Assembly: GCA_032629725.1 (NCBI GenBank)
Contig: JAFEVB010000002.1
Coordinates: 1,612,001 to 1,676,000 of the forward strand
Length of the DNA stretch: 64,000 nt
Direction of reading: 5' to 3'
DNA from: Gremmenia infestans
Lineage: Eukaryota; Ascomycota; Leotiomycetes; Helotiales; Hamatocanthoscyphaceae
The first letter of the stretch is position 1, and the number at the start of each line of letters is the position of its first letter. The translations under genes and the position numbers were made by a program. Positions 22,769-33,459 of this stretch are shown here, piece by piece. The notes below the pieces were generated by a model. It searched no databases. It was not told where the DNA came from and worked only from the letters and a program-made list of their open reading frames with translations.

Positions 22769-23428
22769 ATGGCACCACGTACACATAAGCTCCCCATCCG
22801 AACACTGCAGCCATCGCCCATCCGCGTCCAGGCCTTGCGAACCGCCGCCTCCTCGAGAATCACGAAACCCAGCGCAAGCTCACCCGAAACCCTCTCGTTA
22901 ACCCGTCTCCGGAAAAAACTCGCACAAAACCTTCCGCTGATGCGGAAACTCGAAGATGCGTATTTTAGGTTCCAGAAGCGGATTCTGGAGCTCGATGATG
23001 CGGAACCTGGCGGGGATGGAGATGGGGTGATGGATAAGAGTGAGGCAGCAGTGCACAGGGAGTGGGAGGCTGAATTGGATGAAGCGGAAGCAGAATTTAG
23101 GGAAGTGGGTGGGCAGTTACGCGGGGTCGAGGGGGAAGTTAGGGGGTTAGAGAGGAGAATTTGGAAAGCAGAGAAGGGGAGGGGGGTACAGGTGGATAGC
23201 GGCGTGGGTAAAGCGGGTGTGGTGATTGGAGGAGGGGGAAGAGGGGGGGTGAGGAAGAGGGGTTCTGGTGCTTTGAAGCAGTCTGGTTTGAGGACGATCT
23301 TGGAGACTGGGGATGTGAATATTTCGGAATGTGATAGTGATGTGGAGATTGTGCAGGTTAAGACAAATGTGAGAAGCATGGGGATTGCGGGAAGATTGAA
23401 GAAAACTGCTGTGGTTAAGTGGGAGTGA
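22769..23428 (+). CDS. Small basic, Gly-rich protein with coiled coil
   Basis: Single exon, start MAPRTHKLPIRTL at 22769 (context gacaATGgc; the ATG at 22664 lies in the leader), 219 aa. The N-terminus is basic and Ser/Pro-rich. Residues ~45-135 form a charged coiled coil (HREWEAELDEAEAEFREV), then a Gly-rich linker and a C-terminal segment with an acidic patch (SECDSDVEIVQV), the last four hydrophobic residues resembling a SUMO-interacting motif. The second half is strongly purine-rich on the coding strand, which creates a long antisense ORF. No family recognised. Confidence 0.6.
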   Translation: MAPRTHKLPIRTLQPSPIRVQALRTAASSRITKPSASSPETLSLTRLRKKLAQNLPLMRKLEDAYFRFQKRILELDDAEPGGDGDGVMDKSEAAVHREWEAELDEAEAEFREVGGQLRGVEGEVRGLERRIWKAEKGRGVQVDSGVGKAGVVIGGGGRGGVRKRGSGALKQSGLRTILETGDVNISECDSDVEIVQVKTNVRSMGIAGRLKKTAVVKWE

Positions 23429-23969
23429 TCTCTGGGGTTGGTATTTGGGACGTACAGGCACATTATGAGATCTGGAGGAATATCACGGGACTGGAGACGT
23501 AGGTGGATTACATAAACGGGAGAATTAATTCTACGTGCGTCATAAATGTATGTAAAAGTAGGTCCCTAACTACTTTGGACATAATAAATCATTGAACCAT
23601 TGATTTTCCTCTGTTTGATGTAATGGAAAGGCTGTTAGTGTTTTGACTAAGTGGTGTGACTTAGCCCCCTTACTTTTTAAGACCCATAGTCAGGTACGCA
23701 CGCACTAGGTAGTTTCGAAAGGAAGGGACCCTTGGCACCCCTCCTCTGTTACTGTTACTGAATCTCTCTTCCGCACCAACACTTGTCCACTTAACACTTC
23801 CATTCTTAATTCCTTCGCATTGATCAAATATCTTCATCAGACTCAAAAGCAGCATTACTTTACTCGAAATCGCTTGCAGACATTCAGAACGACACTTTTT
23901 TTGGTGGACCTGGCGGCCTTGCAGCATTTAGAGACAGCTTTGCAGCAAACAGAACCAAGATCAGCAATT
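23429..23969. other. Intergenic / 5' leader
   Basis: Holds the 3' end of the previous gene and the promoter and leader of the AT-hook gene. The frame from 23820 is open into the gene but the first good start is 23970. Confidence 0.45.
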
Positions 23970-25706
23970 ATGGCGGATTTTGACATCGCCTCAATCTTCT
24001 CCCTTTTTCCCGAGCTCTCAAGAGCAAGAGAACAAGAGAAGAGTATGGAGCAGGCGCAGGAAGTCGTCGATACCACATGGCTCGACGATTTCGGATCGTC
24101 TATGGATGAGCCGGAGGTAAAAAGGAGGAAACTAGAAATTGAGCAACTTATCTTCACAGATGCATCGCAAATAGATTTGGACATTGATTCTGACGAAGAG
24201 TTCAAGGTGCGAGACAAGATAGGCTGGGACAGAGCATGGTACCTGCCTACATACAACAACAATATGGACGAAGATCACCTATACAACCCCGATGACGGGA
24301 TCGACGAAGGAAGAACAGACATATCGCCTCCTAGAGACTATTCGAATGCGGTCCAAAGTCTACACAATCCCGTTGAATTGATAGTGGCAGAAGCTGATGA
24401 GGCACTGAACTTCAACGCACGTTCCGAATGTTCATTTTCTTCTTCTGAAGAGGAGACTTGGGTTCCCTTTGCGCCATATCCTGGTAACGAGGGATCTAGT
24501 GAGATAGATGGAGACGTGCTGGGTTTCTACGGCTCAGATGTAGCAGCGGAAGACATCGACTATTACTCCGAAGATGACAACTATCCCCCGGGCAACGTCA
24601 TTGATGGGAGTTCCAATATGATCATGAACACGAACGACGCCGGAACGAACCATGGTTCTAATAATAATTCCAATGACGGCGACAACGAGGATAATGGGGA
24701 TGAACATTCACTACTTGGGGCTGCCTCGCGCGAGAACGCTGCTCCTGCTCACAATACGCCAACCAAGAAACAACTTGCTGGAGTTCAAACTGGGCTGTCT
24801 TCGAACAGCAACTTCGCTCCTGCTGGGGATGTTGCCAAGCCCAAGAGGAAATACGTCAAAAAGGCACTACCCAAAGATGGAAAACTCCTCAAGAAACAAA
24901 ACAGCTCCGCTGACAGCGACGCCATTCTTGCTGGGGTTATTACCCAGCCCAAGAAGAAATACTTCAAAAAGACAAGACCCAAAGAAGAAAAACCTCCCAA
25001 GAAGCAAATCAATTCCGCCAACAGCGCTACTGCGAGTTCTGGATCTCTCGAGATTGGCTCAGATGGCATTATCAGAAAGAAGAGAGGCAGACCCATCGGA
25101 CGCCTGAATGACAAGACCATCGCCAAAAACAAGGCTGCCGAAGAAGAAGCTGCAAAGGCAAACGCAACTGGTGGCAACTGCACTACAACAGTAGCCGGCC
25201 CCTCAGGGACCAATTCATTCACAAGCCCGTCATCTAGCCCACCCGGTACTATATCCACGGCGACTCCCAGTCCCACGAATTCTTCGCCCTCTCAAAGAGA
25301 TATGGGTGTGGAAGAAGCCTTGGCCAGTTTTAGTAAAATGACGAACAATTTACATGTATTGGGGGCAATGAATGTCGAACCACCATATGGACATTATGCC
25401 AACGGATACATCCCACAATCCAATGGCCATCTCTCACCACCACCACACGGACATTATACCAACGGGTATACCCCACAACCTAGTCTCCATCTCTCACCAC
25501 CACCACACGGACATTATACCAACGGGTATACCCCACAACCTAATCTCCATCCCTCACCACTACCACATGGACATTATACCACACAACCCAATCCACTTTC
25601 CTCACCACTACACGGACATTATACCAACGGGTATATCCCACAACTCAATCTCCATTTTCCAACTGCAAACCCAGAACAAAGAGACGGGATGGAGAAGCGG
25701 ATGTAA
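23970..25706 (+). CDS. Disordered AT-hook protein with C-terminal tandem repeats
   Basis: Single exon, start MADFDIASIFSLFPEL, 578 aa. Residues 1-270 are acidic (many D/E/N runs); ~290-365 holds two copies of a 36-residue Lys-rich module (PKRKYVKK / PKKKYFKK, exactly 108 nt apart). Residues ~368-378 carry a canonical AT-hook core (KKRGRPIGR), pointing to binding of AT-rich minor groove. Residues ~395-450 are Ser/Thr/Pro-rich. From ~473 the protein is built of ~20-residue repeats around HGHYTNGY with Pro-His linkers. An acidic region plus AT-hook suggests a chromatin or transcription-associated role (inference). The repeat tract is likely length-variable. Upstream ATG 23820 would add 50 residues; less likely. 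Confidence 0.75.
   Translation: MADFDIASIFSLFPELSRAREQEKSMEQAQEVVDTTWLDDFGSSMDEPEVKRRKLEIEQLIFTDASQIDLDIDSDEEFKVRDKIGWDRAWYLPTYNNNMDEDHLYNPDDGIDEGRTDISPPRDYSNAVQSLHNPVELIVAEADEALNFNARSECSFSSSEEETWVPFAPYPGNEGSSEIDGDVLGFYGSDVAAEDIDYYSEDDNYPPGNVIDGSSNMIMNTNDAGTNHGSNNNSNDGDNEDNGDEHSLLGAASRENAAPAHNTPTKKQLAGVQTGLSSNSNFAPAGDVAKPKRKYVKKALPKDGKLLKKQNSSADSDAILAGVITQPKKKYFKKTRPKEEKPPKKQINSANSATASSGSLEIGSDGIIRKKRGRPIGRLNDKTIAKNKAAEEEAAKANATGGNCTTTVAGPSGTNSFTSPSSSPPGTISTATPSPTNSSPSQRDMGVEEALASFSKMTNNLHVLGAMNVEPPYGHYANGYIPQSNGHLSPPPHGHYTNGYTPQPSLHLSPPPHGHYTNGYTPQPNLHPSPLPHGHYTTQPNPLSSPLHGHYTNGYIPQLNLHFPTANPEQRDGMEKRM
24840..25055 (+). repeat. Two 108-bp Lys-rich modules
   Basis: Coding units beginning at 24840 (PKRKYVKK) and 24948 (PKKKYFKK), similar across their length (both continue P-K-x-x-K-x-x-KKQ and then an S-A-N/D-S segment). 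Confidence 0.6.
25387..25660 (+). repeat. 60-bp coding minisatellite (HGHYTNGY repeats)
   Basis: Tandem units of 60 bp, each with the core ACGGACATTATACCAACGGG. Three regular units are followed by one shortened unit (HGHYTTQP) and a final full one. The two middle copies are nearly identical, a sign of recent slippage or unequal exchange. Confidence 0.85.
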
Positions 25707-26278
25707 ACGCGGTGAGAATTGCGCGTGTATAACTAGCGAGGGATACACAAGGAAGATGGGATGGGAGATAAGGAGAGGCGGTATTTAGGAAATTGGAGTT
25801 CGTTGGGAAGAATTGGGATGGGGCGGGGGGGTATAGGGATAGGGATAGAGGGGTCTGTAATGGTAGGTGTGGGATGGGATGGGATTGGGAAAAGTTTAAG
25901 TTTGGCACTTGCCACTTTGCATTGCAAGTTTGATTTCGTCGTTTGCGTTTGTGTTTCTGGTTTTGGTTGTCTGGTTTGGTCTTGATCTTGATCTTGATCT
26001 TGTTTTGGGGTTTTGTGTTTAGATCGTGCTTGGTTGTTGTTTTTGGTATTATAGATTGCGTTGGATTTGGCGTATAAAAGTGGAAAAGCGAAAAAGTGAA
26101 AATTGGCGAAAGGGGCATACAATTAATACACCCTTATAATCATCCATCCCAAGGTCTTCATTTAATACCACTCGTGAAGTGAAGCAGTAGTATACACGGC
26201 CCACTTTCTGCCCTTACGCACCATGCTTGCTATTGAGACATGCAAAGAAAACGCTCCCATACCATATCCATATCCATC
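25707..26278. other. Convergent 3' flanks with simple repeat
   Basis: Intergenic between the AT-hook gene and PRE2. G-rich on the plus strand around 25800-25900; contains the TCTTGA hexamer tract. No gene supported, although a long C-rich antisense ORF exists there. Confidence 0.5.
25980..26002 (+). repeat. TCTTGA hexamer microsatellite
   Basis: Nearly four head-to-tail copies of TCTTGA in noncoding DNA. Confidence 0.85.
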
Positions 26279-27342
26279 TTACACCAGCTCGCTCGTAACA
26301 TTTGAGAACTCGCCCTTCTCCAGCTTCGTCTTCCAGAAAATCGGGTTCGTATCACTGAAACCATGCTTCACCCATCCATCCTCCTTCACGTGATACAAGT
26401 TAATAAACCCACCCGAGTACGCATCCCTATGCGTCGCAGCCAAAATACTTCTACTGCCCAGTTCCAGCGCCTCCTTCTCGCTCAAATCATACCGGTATTC
26501 CGCATCCAGCACACCATACGCAAAAGTCTGGCCAGAACCAACGCAGAAGAGGTTTCCCGCCAGCCGCGTGCCGTCCGAGTCAATGTAGTAGAGCGCAGGG
26601 CCTTCCGAGGGCGTCACGCCGGCGCACATGGTGCCCATGGACAGGCCCCTGCCTTTGTACGAGTAGACGAGGTTGGCGAGGATCTTGGAGGCGGCGGCGA
26701 CGGAGATGCGGCGTTTGTGACGGAGTTCGTGCAGGCGGCATTGCATTCCTAGGTAGGCGAGCCAGTATTGACAATCCTGAGGGGAAATAAATTATCAGCC
26801 ATGTTCTTCCCGTTCAGTTCAGGTCATCTCTGCAGATTCGAAAATATGATGATATTTGTTGTGAACGCTTGAGGTGGAAGCAGGAAAACTCACAGCAGCT
26901 CCACCAGCCATTGTACCAAGTAAACAACTGTTGATCTCGATGACCTTCTTGACAGTCTGAGACGCAATCCAGTTGCCAGCCGTCGCTCTCGAGTCCGTAG
27001 CTACGATAATACCGCCTTGGAATCTGAATGCTAATGTTGTGGTACCGTGTGCGATCTTGATGGGGCAGTTGGGGTTGGCGTGGTCGTCTGTTGCGGCTCG
27101 AAGCCAAGCGGAAGGCTGTGATGAGGGAAAGAAGTCAGCAGATTGCCACCAGGACGGGAAAGTCATTTTGAAGCTTGAGAAAAACTGCGAGATGATAGGG
27201 AGATGCATACTTGAGCTACAGGAGGCATGGCGAACTTGAGGGACAAGCTTGGTGTAGCTTGGTACAGCTCTAGTTGATCCTCCTCCGAGATGTTCTCCTT
27301 CTCGAACATCGGCCTGCTGTATTGCGCTACGAGGGTATCCAT
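26279..27342 (-). CDS. PRE2: 20S proteasome subunit beta type-5 (chymotrypsin-like)
   Basis: Three exons: 27342-27211, 27115-26894, 26776-26279, with introns of 95 nt (GTATGC..CACAG) and 117 nt (GTGAGT..CCTCAG); 283 aa, near the yeast length. It starts MDTLVAQYSRPMFEKEN. The propeptide ends at Gly68 and the catalytic Thr1 is residue 69 in AHGTTTLAF. In mature numbering Asp17 (ATDSRA), Lys33 (TVKK) and Met45 (LGTMAGG, the S1-pocket Met that gives chymotrypsin-like specificity) are all in place. Autocatalytic processing and peptide-bond hydrolysis in the 20S core in cytosol and nucleus follow from the family. Essential single-copy gene; anchors the conserved block 26-33 kb. Confidence 0.97.
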
Positions 27343-28094
27343 CTTGAAGGTTCGTGAAGGAGTGTTATGGAAGGGAAAGAAGTGGTGGTGATGGAGTTGT
27401 GGAGGTCGATGTTGTTGGCGATGATACGGAGCTTCAGGCAGAGCTTAGATGTCGCGTCAGTCGTACCTGCTTCGCTGACTAACCACAAGATCACGTGCCA
27501 TTCTTACCAGGGTTGTTTTACTATTCCGTATTCGTAGTCTCGAACGAAACGTCAACTCACGCTCTTGGTCAAAATTCCTAATCACGTTCCCAAAAAAGCA
27601 TTCCATTCCGTTGCAAATCTTGCTCTTGATTCCTTCGAGTTTATCACATTTCTCCATTGACTTTTCAGAAGAAATTCACCACGTTCACCCCTGTAATTGC
27701 ATCAACTTACCCCATCGTGGAGTTCATGAGTTCATATTACATTTTCCAAAAGTAAATGGAAAGCCAGCTATTCAAAAAAAGCGTTGAATGGATAAAGTGT
27801 TGCAGTAGGGGGTTTTGGTTGGAAGTGTTTGATTAGCTGCAAGTACAATCTATTCTAATATAAAATTGTTATTTACTTATACTTTACTGATTGAAGTTGG
27901 GTACCCATAACATGATCCTCTATGTCGTTATATCGTATCTTAAAATCATATACTCAGCCAATGTGGCTCATCTGTTGATCTCCGTTTCCAAAGGATACTC
28001 CGAGCTCGAAGGCTGGAGGCGCTGCCTCATCCTCATGGGTAATGAACTGATGTTCCTGCATAGTAGCGTCGTGCACCTTTCAAGCTCGCCTCTT
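27343..28094. other. PRE2 promoter and flank of Zn2Cys6 gene
   Basis: No gene supported. It contains the PRE2 promoter; I could not identify a proteasome control element by eye. Confidence 0.45.
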
Positions 28095-29466
28095 TCATCC
28101 CATCGGCTCATTCATCGCCCACTCGACATAAGGCTTGTGCTCCTCTCCCAACTCATCGTTAATAGCCGCCAACAACTTCGCCCCGACACCCCTCAGATAC
28201 CACAGAATATTCATCCGCTTGACCAGAAGCGCATAGTGCGCCAATATCACAAGGGCTTCCGGCCGACGCTTATGCATCAACGATATATATTCCTTCGACA
28301 CCTTACTCGGCCACAGGTAAATCATGCCCACAATACCCATCTTCCCCAACATATACGGCCCGGACCACAACTCTCTCAGTTCCTCAAGCGCAGTACCGCA
28401 AACCTCTAATTCCCACTTATCCAGCGCCGTAGATTCAGGGCCTGGTTTCAAAACCTCGTGGATCTTGGCGAGATGTACGTCCTCGGGATGATCCCGTTTG
28501 TTGTTGGGTGTCATGGGGTTTTTGACGAGTTGGTGGCCAAGCGGCCCTATCTCGAGCACATCCCAGTTATTGTACAGGAAGGCCATATAGCCCCTCAACG
28601 CATGGAACCAATGGGGCTGGCCTTCATAACTAGGCACTCTACCCATGGGCCCCTCCAGCGCGCCCGACATATTCAACATGTACGGCACGACGAAATGCGA
28701 GAACGCGAACACGGCGTGCAGGTTTCCCTTCTTCTGGTCGCCAGCCAGATAGGAGCGGAAGGGTGGGAGGGCCAGTTGTTCGGAGATCATAGCGAAGGTG
28801 ACGAGCTCGTCTTTGCGCGCGGGGATGAGGGTGCTCAGGTTTAGGGCCGAGAGGGCCAGGATGCCGTGCATGAGGAACTTATGCTCTAGTGCCATGCGGG
28901 GGATGGTCGTTTGCCAGACGTGCACTACTTTTGGACCGGTGATCATAAAGCTTACGACTGTTTGGTAGTGGTGCAGTATTTCAGCGCTCCGGAGATCCAT
29001 ATCCCCGGGACGAAGATTCAGACATGGTGGGCCAGACGTGGTGACTACTCGGGTTGTTCTGGGACTCTTCTTGGCTGGCGGCTTTTGAGGTTCAATGATA
29101 GTAGGTGGCGGCCTTAGAGTACTAGTTCTGTTTTGCAAGGTTGGACGCATTAATACCTTTGCGGGTGTGAGAAATGCAAGGCCGCATTGCAATTTGTTGC
29201 GTTCGCAACTCGTGCATATGGGCTTTCTCTCATCGCACTGTCGGCTTTGGTCAGCCTTGTGTTTGGCAGGAGGTCTAAAGAAGGAAGTGCTGGCGTGGGC
29301 GGGCGGTTTCCACATTATATATGAATGGTGGCACTACTACTGTACTAACCTTGACTCGACGCCTCTTACATTGATTACAACCCGTCCTGGTTTTTCTATG
29401 CGGGCGCCGGATTCTCCAATCAGACCCATCACCCTCCATCACCGGTGGCTGGGGTGAAGGTGACAT
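28095..29466 (-). CDS. Zn2Cys6 transcription factor (UPC2-like class)
   Basis: Two exons, 29466-29350 and 29237-28095, with a 112-nt intron (GTTAGT..GACAG, branch CTGAC near the acceptor) that splits the zinc cluster; 419 aa. Cluster cysteines C30, C33, C40, C47, C50, C57 (CX2CX6CX6CX2CX6C) in HRKTRTGCNQCKRRRVKCDE, the spacing and basic lead-in seen in sterol-uptake-control-like regulators. The rest is a helical regulatory domain with the Y-x-x-F-L-Y-N-N-W and WSGPYML type segments found in that group. Target unknown. The intron within the cluster is a conserved feature of many such genes (family knowledge). Confidence 0.88.
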
Positions 29467-30474
29467 CTTGATGATGGAGTCCAGACCCCAGACTCCAGAC
29501 GCACGCTGACGGCGCTGGGGACGGTTGTTAATTGGTTGATTGGCCCTTTGCTGGGTGCAATACTCATAAGGTGGTGTCGTGCCGGTACAGTACAGTACTC
29601 CGGAGTACGTACCGCACTTTACCGTCACTCTGGGACGTTGATGGGATGGGTCCGATGGGTTGTTGATAATTGGGGAGATCAGACGGACGTCGTCGGTAGT
29701 TCACGCTACCCCTGTTGCAGATCACCTCGTTCTCGAGCCGACTTGATTGGTGGATACCTACTTTTGGAGTTCCATGTTGCTTCGACCGTTTTAGCTGAGC
29801 TCGGTCGAAACTTGGAGTCGAGATAGTCAAGATAGTCGAGATCACAGAACTCAAGTCATCCAAATTCCGGCTTGACAATTTTGTATAAAAGACTAGGTTA
29901 GGCACAGCTACTGTACTATGCAAATGAGGCTCCAACCAACAAATGCAAGCCGTCGTTTCTCTAATCTACCTAGCCCTGCGGTCGCAGTGAAAGCACAATG
30001 AAGAAAGAATTTGAAGAATGGGGATGTAAAAACCAATAAATTCAAACACAACTGTCGATTGGACAAACATGTCTTGTATCAAAACGAATACTTGATTTAG
30101 TTCAGCCAAATTCGATTTCTCTCCAAGATGTTTGGCACTACCGGTACCTCAGCCTTGCACTAAATTATGACAAGGCTGACTTTTCGCCAAAAACTGAGTC
30201 ATCGTTCTATCGTCACAAAGAACTTTGACAACAACACCAACTTTGTACACCATCATCCGCCACAGATGAAATAGCACCATAATCCAACAAGGGGCACTAT
30301 AGAGAGAAGCATGTTTAGCACCTTTCAGATATCCTTTCCCAGATCTCATAAGCGCAGGAGTCGCAGATTACGCAGGTAGACGGACATCTACATCTACAAT
30401 TTCTCACGCTGGCTCTATCATCTCCTCAATCTATCGCAAAACAGCTATTCCAAGTGCTTCAAAAATCTGTCAAG
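29467..30474. other. Divergent intergenic region, Zn2Cys6 gene and SUA5
   Basis: Promoters of two divergent genes. No further gene seen; a TATAAAA lies near 29884 but its gene is uncertain. Confidence 0.45.
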
Positions 30475-32118
30475 ATGGCATCAAGTGAGAGCAACGGGGT
30501 GTCCCTCAATACTCGCATTTTGAACGTCGATACCTCCAAATTTGGATTCTGCCAAAATCCGCAAACACTCGAAACACTGGAACTACCCCGCGACCTCTCA
30601 CCGAACGATCCATTACTACTGGCGGCGCATCAGCTTAAGACGAGTAGTATTCCGGTTGGATTTCCTACAGAGACTGTGTACGGACTAGGTGCAGATGCAA
30701 CGAGAAGCGACGCAGTGAAGGGCATATACAAGGCAAAGGGCAGACCATCCGACAACCCCCTCATCATCCACATCTGCGACCTCACCATGCTCCACGACTA
30801 CCTTGTTCCCGCAAACACAAAACACTCAAACTCAGACCCAGATCCAATCCCCGAAATCTATAAGCCGCTGATCAAAGAATTCTGGCCCGGCCCTCTCACC
30901 ATCCTCCTCCCAAACCCGAACCCCAGCAAGCTCGCCCCAGAAGTCACTGCTGGGCTATCTACATTCGGGGCCCGTATGCCCTCTTCCCCCTTGGCCCTCT
31001 CCCTTATTGCCCTCGCCGGCGTCCCTCTCGCCGCTCCTTCCGCAAACGCATCCACCAAGCCCTCGCCCACAACCGCCGCACACGTCCTACACGACCTATC
31101 CGGGCGCATCGAACTGATTTTAGACGGTGGGCCTTGCCAAGTAGGTGTCGAAAGCACCGTCGTAGACGGCCTATGTTCTCCCCCAGTGGTGCTACGCCCA
31201 GGCGGTGTAAGTATTGAGCGGATCCGGCAATGTAAAGGTTGGGAAGAGACTGCAAGGGGATATAAAGACCAAAGTGAGATCGGGGCAAACGCACCAAGAG
31301 CCCCGGGAATGAAATACAAACACTACAGCCCGAAAGCGAAGGTCGTGCTCTACGAAGCGGCATCTAAACGCGATACACGAACTGGCCGTATCACCAATTC
31401 CGGCGTTCCACTAGAAGCATGGCGTCTGCTGGCCGCCAAGGACAATAAACTGTCGTACCTTGGTCTGGAATCAGCCAGCTGGCCCGTGAAGATTGGCATC
31501 GTGAGTACGAAACACTGGGTCAAATGGGCGGGATTTCATGGCGCGAAATGGAGTACAGCCGAGACGCCTAACCAAGCGGCTGCGGCTACTGCTACTCTGG
31601 ACACAGACGAGGCTCATTATTCGGATGACGAGTGGGATAGTGTGATTGTGAACCATGGCACGGAAGAAGATCCTCAATACGAGCCTGAATCCTTCTCCCC
31701 GTCCTGGACGCGCAGCACTAGATCCGCACACCTAAAAGTCTTTGATCTCCAACTCACCTCCACCACTACAGCTACCCCTATCCCTCCCCACCCCAGTGAC
31801 CTGACTGTTACAACGGGCGAGCTATGGCAAGGCGATCGCGATTCCGGCTATGGTTCCGGAAGCGAGGATTTCCAAGACGATTTCCTGAGCGATGGCCGCA
31901 CTCGACATGTGGCTGATATGTACGAGATTGCCCTTGGGGCTGAGACTGGCGATATTGCGCATGGTTTGTTTTCGGCGCTGAGGGAGTTGGATGCTAGGGG
32001 TGTGGATGTTATTTATGTGGAGGGTATTGAGGATGAGGGTGATCGCAATGGGGCTGGGGATGTTGCGGCTGCGGTTATGAATCGGTTGCGGAAGGCAGCT
32101 AGTGTTATTGAGAAGTAG
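30475..32118 (+). CDS. SUA5: Threonylcarbamoyl-AMP synthase (YrdC/Sua5 family)
   Basis: Single exon, start MASSESNGVSLNTRIL at 30475, 547 aa. Uses L-threonine, bicarbonate and ATP to make threonylcarbamoyl-AMP, the first step of t6A37 modification of ANN-decoding tRNAs. The YrdC domain spans ~55-265 with GFPTETVYGLGADA, the KAKGRPSDNPL ATP/bicarbonate loop, SANASTKPSPT and VGVESTVVDG. The signature APGMKYKHYSPKA begins the linker to the C-terminal Sua5 domain, whose end is FSALRELDARGVDVIYVE. It is longer than the ~430-aa yeast protein because of an acidic insertion (about residues 375-460) inside the Sua5 domain. Essential-type housekeeping gene. Confidence 0.96.
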   Translation: MASSESNGVSLNTRILNVDTSKFGFCQNPQTLETLELPRDLSPNDPLLLAAHQLKTSSIPVGFPTETVYGLGADATRSDAVKGIYKAKGRPSDNPLIIHICDLTMLHDYLVPANTKHSNSDPDPIPEIYKPLIKEFWPGPLTILLPNPNPSKLAPEVTAGLSTFGARMPSSPLALSLIALAGVPLAAPSANASTKPSPTTAAHVLHDLSGRIELILDGGPCQVGVESTVVDGLCSPPVVLRPGGVSIERIRQCKGWEETARGYKDQSEIGANAPRAPGMKYKHYSPKAKVVLYEAASKRDTRTGRITNSGVPLEAWRLLAAKDNKLSYLGLESASWPVKIGIVSTKHWVKWAGFHGAKWSTAETPNQAAAATATLDTDEAHYSDDEWDSVIVNHGTEEDPQYEPESFSPSWTRSTRSAHLKVFDLQLTSTTTATPIPPHPSDLTVTTGELWQGDRDSGYGSGSEDFQDDFLSDGRTRHVADMYEIALGAETGDIAHGLFSALRELDARGVDVIYVEGIEDEGDRNGAGDVAAAVMNRLRKAASVIEK

Positions 32119-32512
32119 ACTTGGAGGGAAAAGATATCCGAGATACTGGATACGGGGGGAGTGGAACTGGACCGAAGATTTCAGACAGCTGTTGTTGGTT
32201 AGTAGAGGGTTGGTGTAGAGATACGGTCGAAATGGCTTTAATACCATTCAAGATCCAGAATAGATCTGAAAACCACAATCAATCAACACAACTTCAAATT
32301 AGAGCCAGTCCAAATGAACTCATCGCTTAATTCGAAATAACTTTTCCTTGCCAGGAACCTCTACTATAACCGTAACTCCAAATCTACCTCCCTTTTCTTC
32401 TCTTCCCCCACAAAACAGTCTCCCCACGTACAACCGATTATCTCACCACAATCTCCTTCCCCGTCCCCTCCCACACAACCCACCTCTCCTCCTTTCCACA
32501 AACCACACCCTC
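32119..32512. other. Convergent 3' flanks, SUA5 and RET3
   Basis: Noncoding, very pyrimidine-rich on the plus strand toward 32500. No gene seen. Confidence 0.5.
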
Positions 32513-33459
32513 TCACAAACCCTGCCTCAACCAATCCCCCAACTTTGCCTTCCCGAACTGCGCCAAATTATTCATGCCCTGCTCACTCAGATCAATGCCC
32601 TTCAACTGCGCCGCGTCCTGCGTCGGCGCTCTGCTCACGCGCTGCACGATGATCGTGGGATCTGTCTCGAGGATTATGCCGTCGTCGACGATCTCGTCGA
32701 TGGCGAGGGCGACGAGGTCGTAGTTTTCGATTATGGTGCGTTTGTCTACTGATTGTCTGGGTGGGTGGTTGGTTAGTAGGGTTTCGAAACAAGGGTTGGG
32801 AAAAAATTGGGTTCGGAACTGGATTTGGGGGTCTTGTAATTGGGAGGGGAGAAAAATGGGAGAGGAAAAGGGGATATACTTGAATAGCAAATGTAGGGAA
32901 TCCCGTAACGCCAACACGACGTTATACAGCATAATCTCATTCTCCTCCACGCCGCCAACCACATACATCATAACATCGCTCTCGCTCTTGTACAGCACGA
33001 TCCTGTTATCGTAGAGAATGATATCACTTGTCTGCTTTGCGGTTTTCTCTAGGAGTCCTTTTTCGAATGCCTTTTGCGATTTGACGTCTGCGTAGGGTGG
33101 GGTTGGTGTTGTTGAATCTGGACGGGTATGTGTTAGTAAATCGGAGGAGGGGGGCCAGCAGTTGGAGAGGAACAAGAAGGGGGAACTGGAATTTGAAGGG
33201 GGGCATAAAAATGGAGGGGCATACGTGGTCCTGTTCCTGTATGCGGCGAGCTGTAGTATTTTGCAAACACCCGCGATCCGTCGTCTGAGTTTAGGATTAT
33301 GATGGCGTTTACGGCGAAGAGGGACATGCTTGGTGCCATGATTGCGGGTCTGGTGGTTGTGCGGATTTGTGGTGGGGAGTTTGAGCTTGAGCTTGAGCTT
33401 GGTGGTTGAGGAGCGCCGGTGGAGGTCGTTCGGAAGTTGAGGCCTTGCGGTTCAGGCAT
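32513..33459 (-). CDS. RET3: Coatomer subunit zeta (COPI)
   Basis: Three exons: 33459-33225, 33117-32880, 32756-32513; introns of 107 nt (GTATGC..CCAG, branch ACTAACA) and 123 nt (GTATAT..CCCAG, branch CTAACC); 238 aa from ATG 33459. Conserved longin/sigma-adaptin-like core: MSLFAVNAIIILNSDDGSR, KTAKQTSDIILYDNRIVLYK, VVGGVEENEIMLYNVV, then ENYDLVALAIDEIVDDGIIL and ETDPTIIVQRVS. Retrograde Golgi-to-ER vesicle coat. About 40 N-terminal residues precede the usual start; ATG at MAPSMSLFAVN (residue 41) or MSLFAVN (45) may be the real start, the extension being a Ser-rich stretch made by an AAGCTC hexamer repeat. Confidence 0.95.

Noticed and set aside
22669..23463. 264-codon minus-strand ORF
   Set aside because: Exact antisense of the 22769-23428 gene; it exists because the sense strand is purine-rich and free of reverse stops. 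Composition is Ser/Pro with no domain.
25645..26118. Two overlapping minus-strand ORFs rich in Lys, Thr and Pro
   Set aside because: Low-complexity by-product of a G-rich noncoding tract and hexamer repeat; no start context or splice support.
28458..29117. Plus-strand ORFs of 68-128 codons
   Set aside because: Antisense to the Zn2Cys6 regulator at 28095-29466.
32348..32752. 134-codon plus-strand ORF
   Set aside because: Runs antisense into coatomer zeta exon 3 and is Pro/Leu low-complexity before that.
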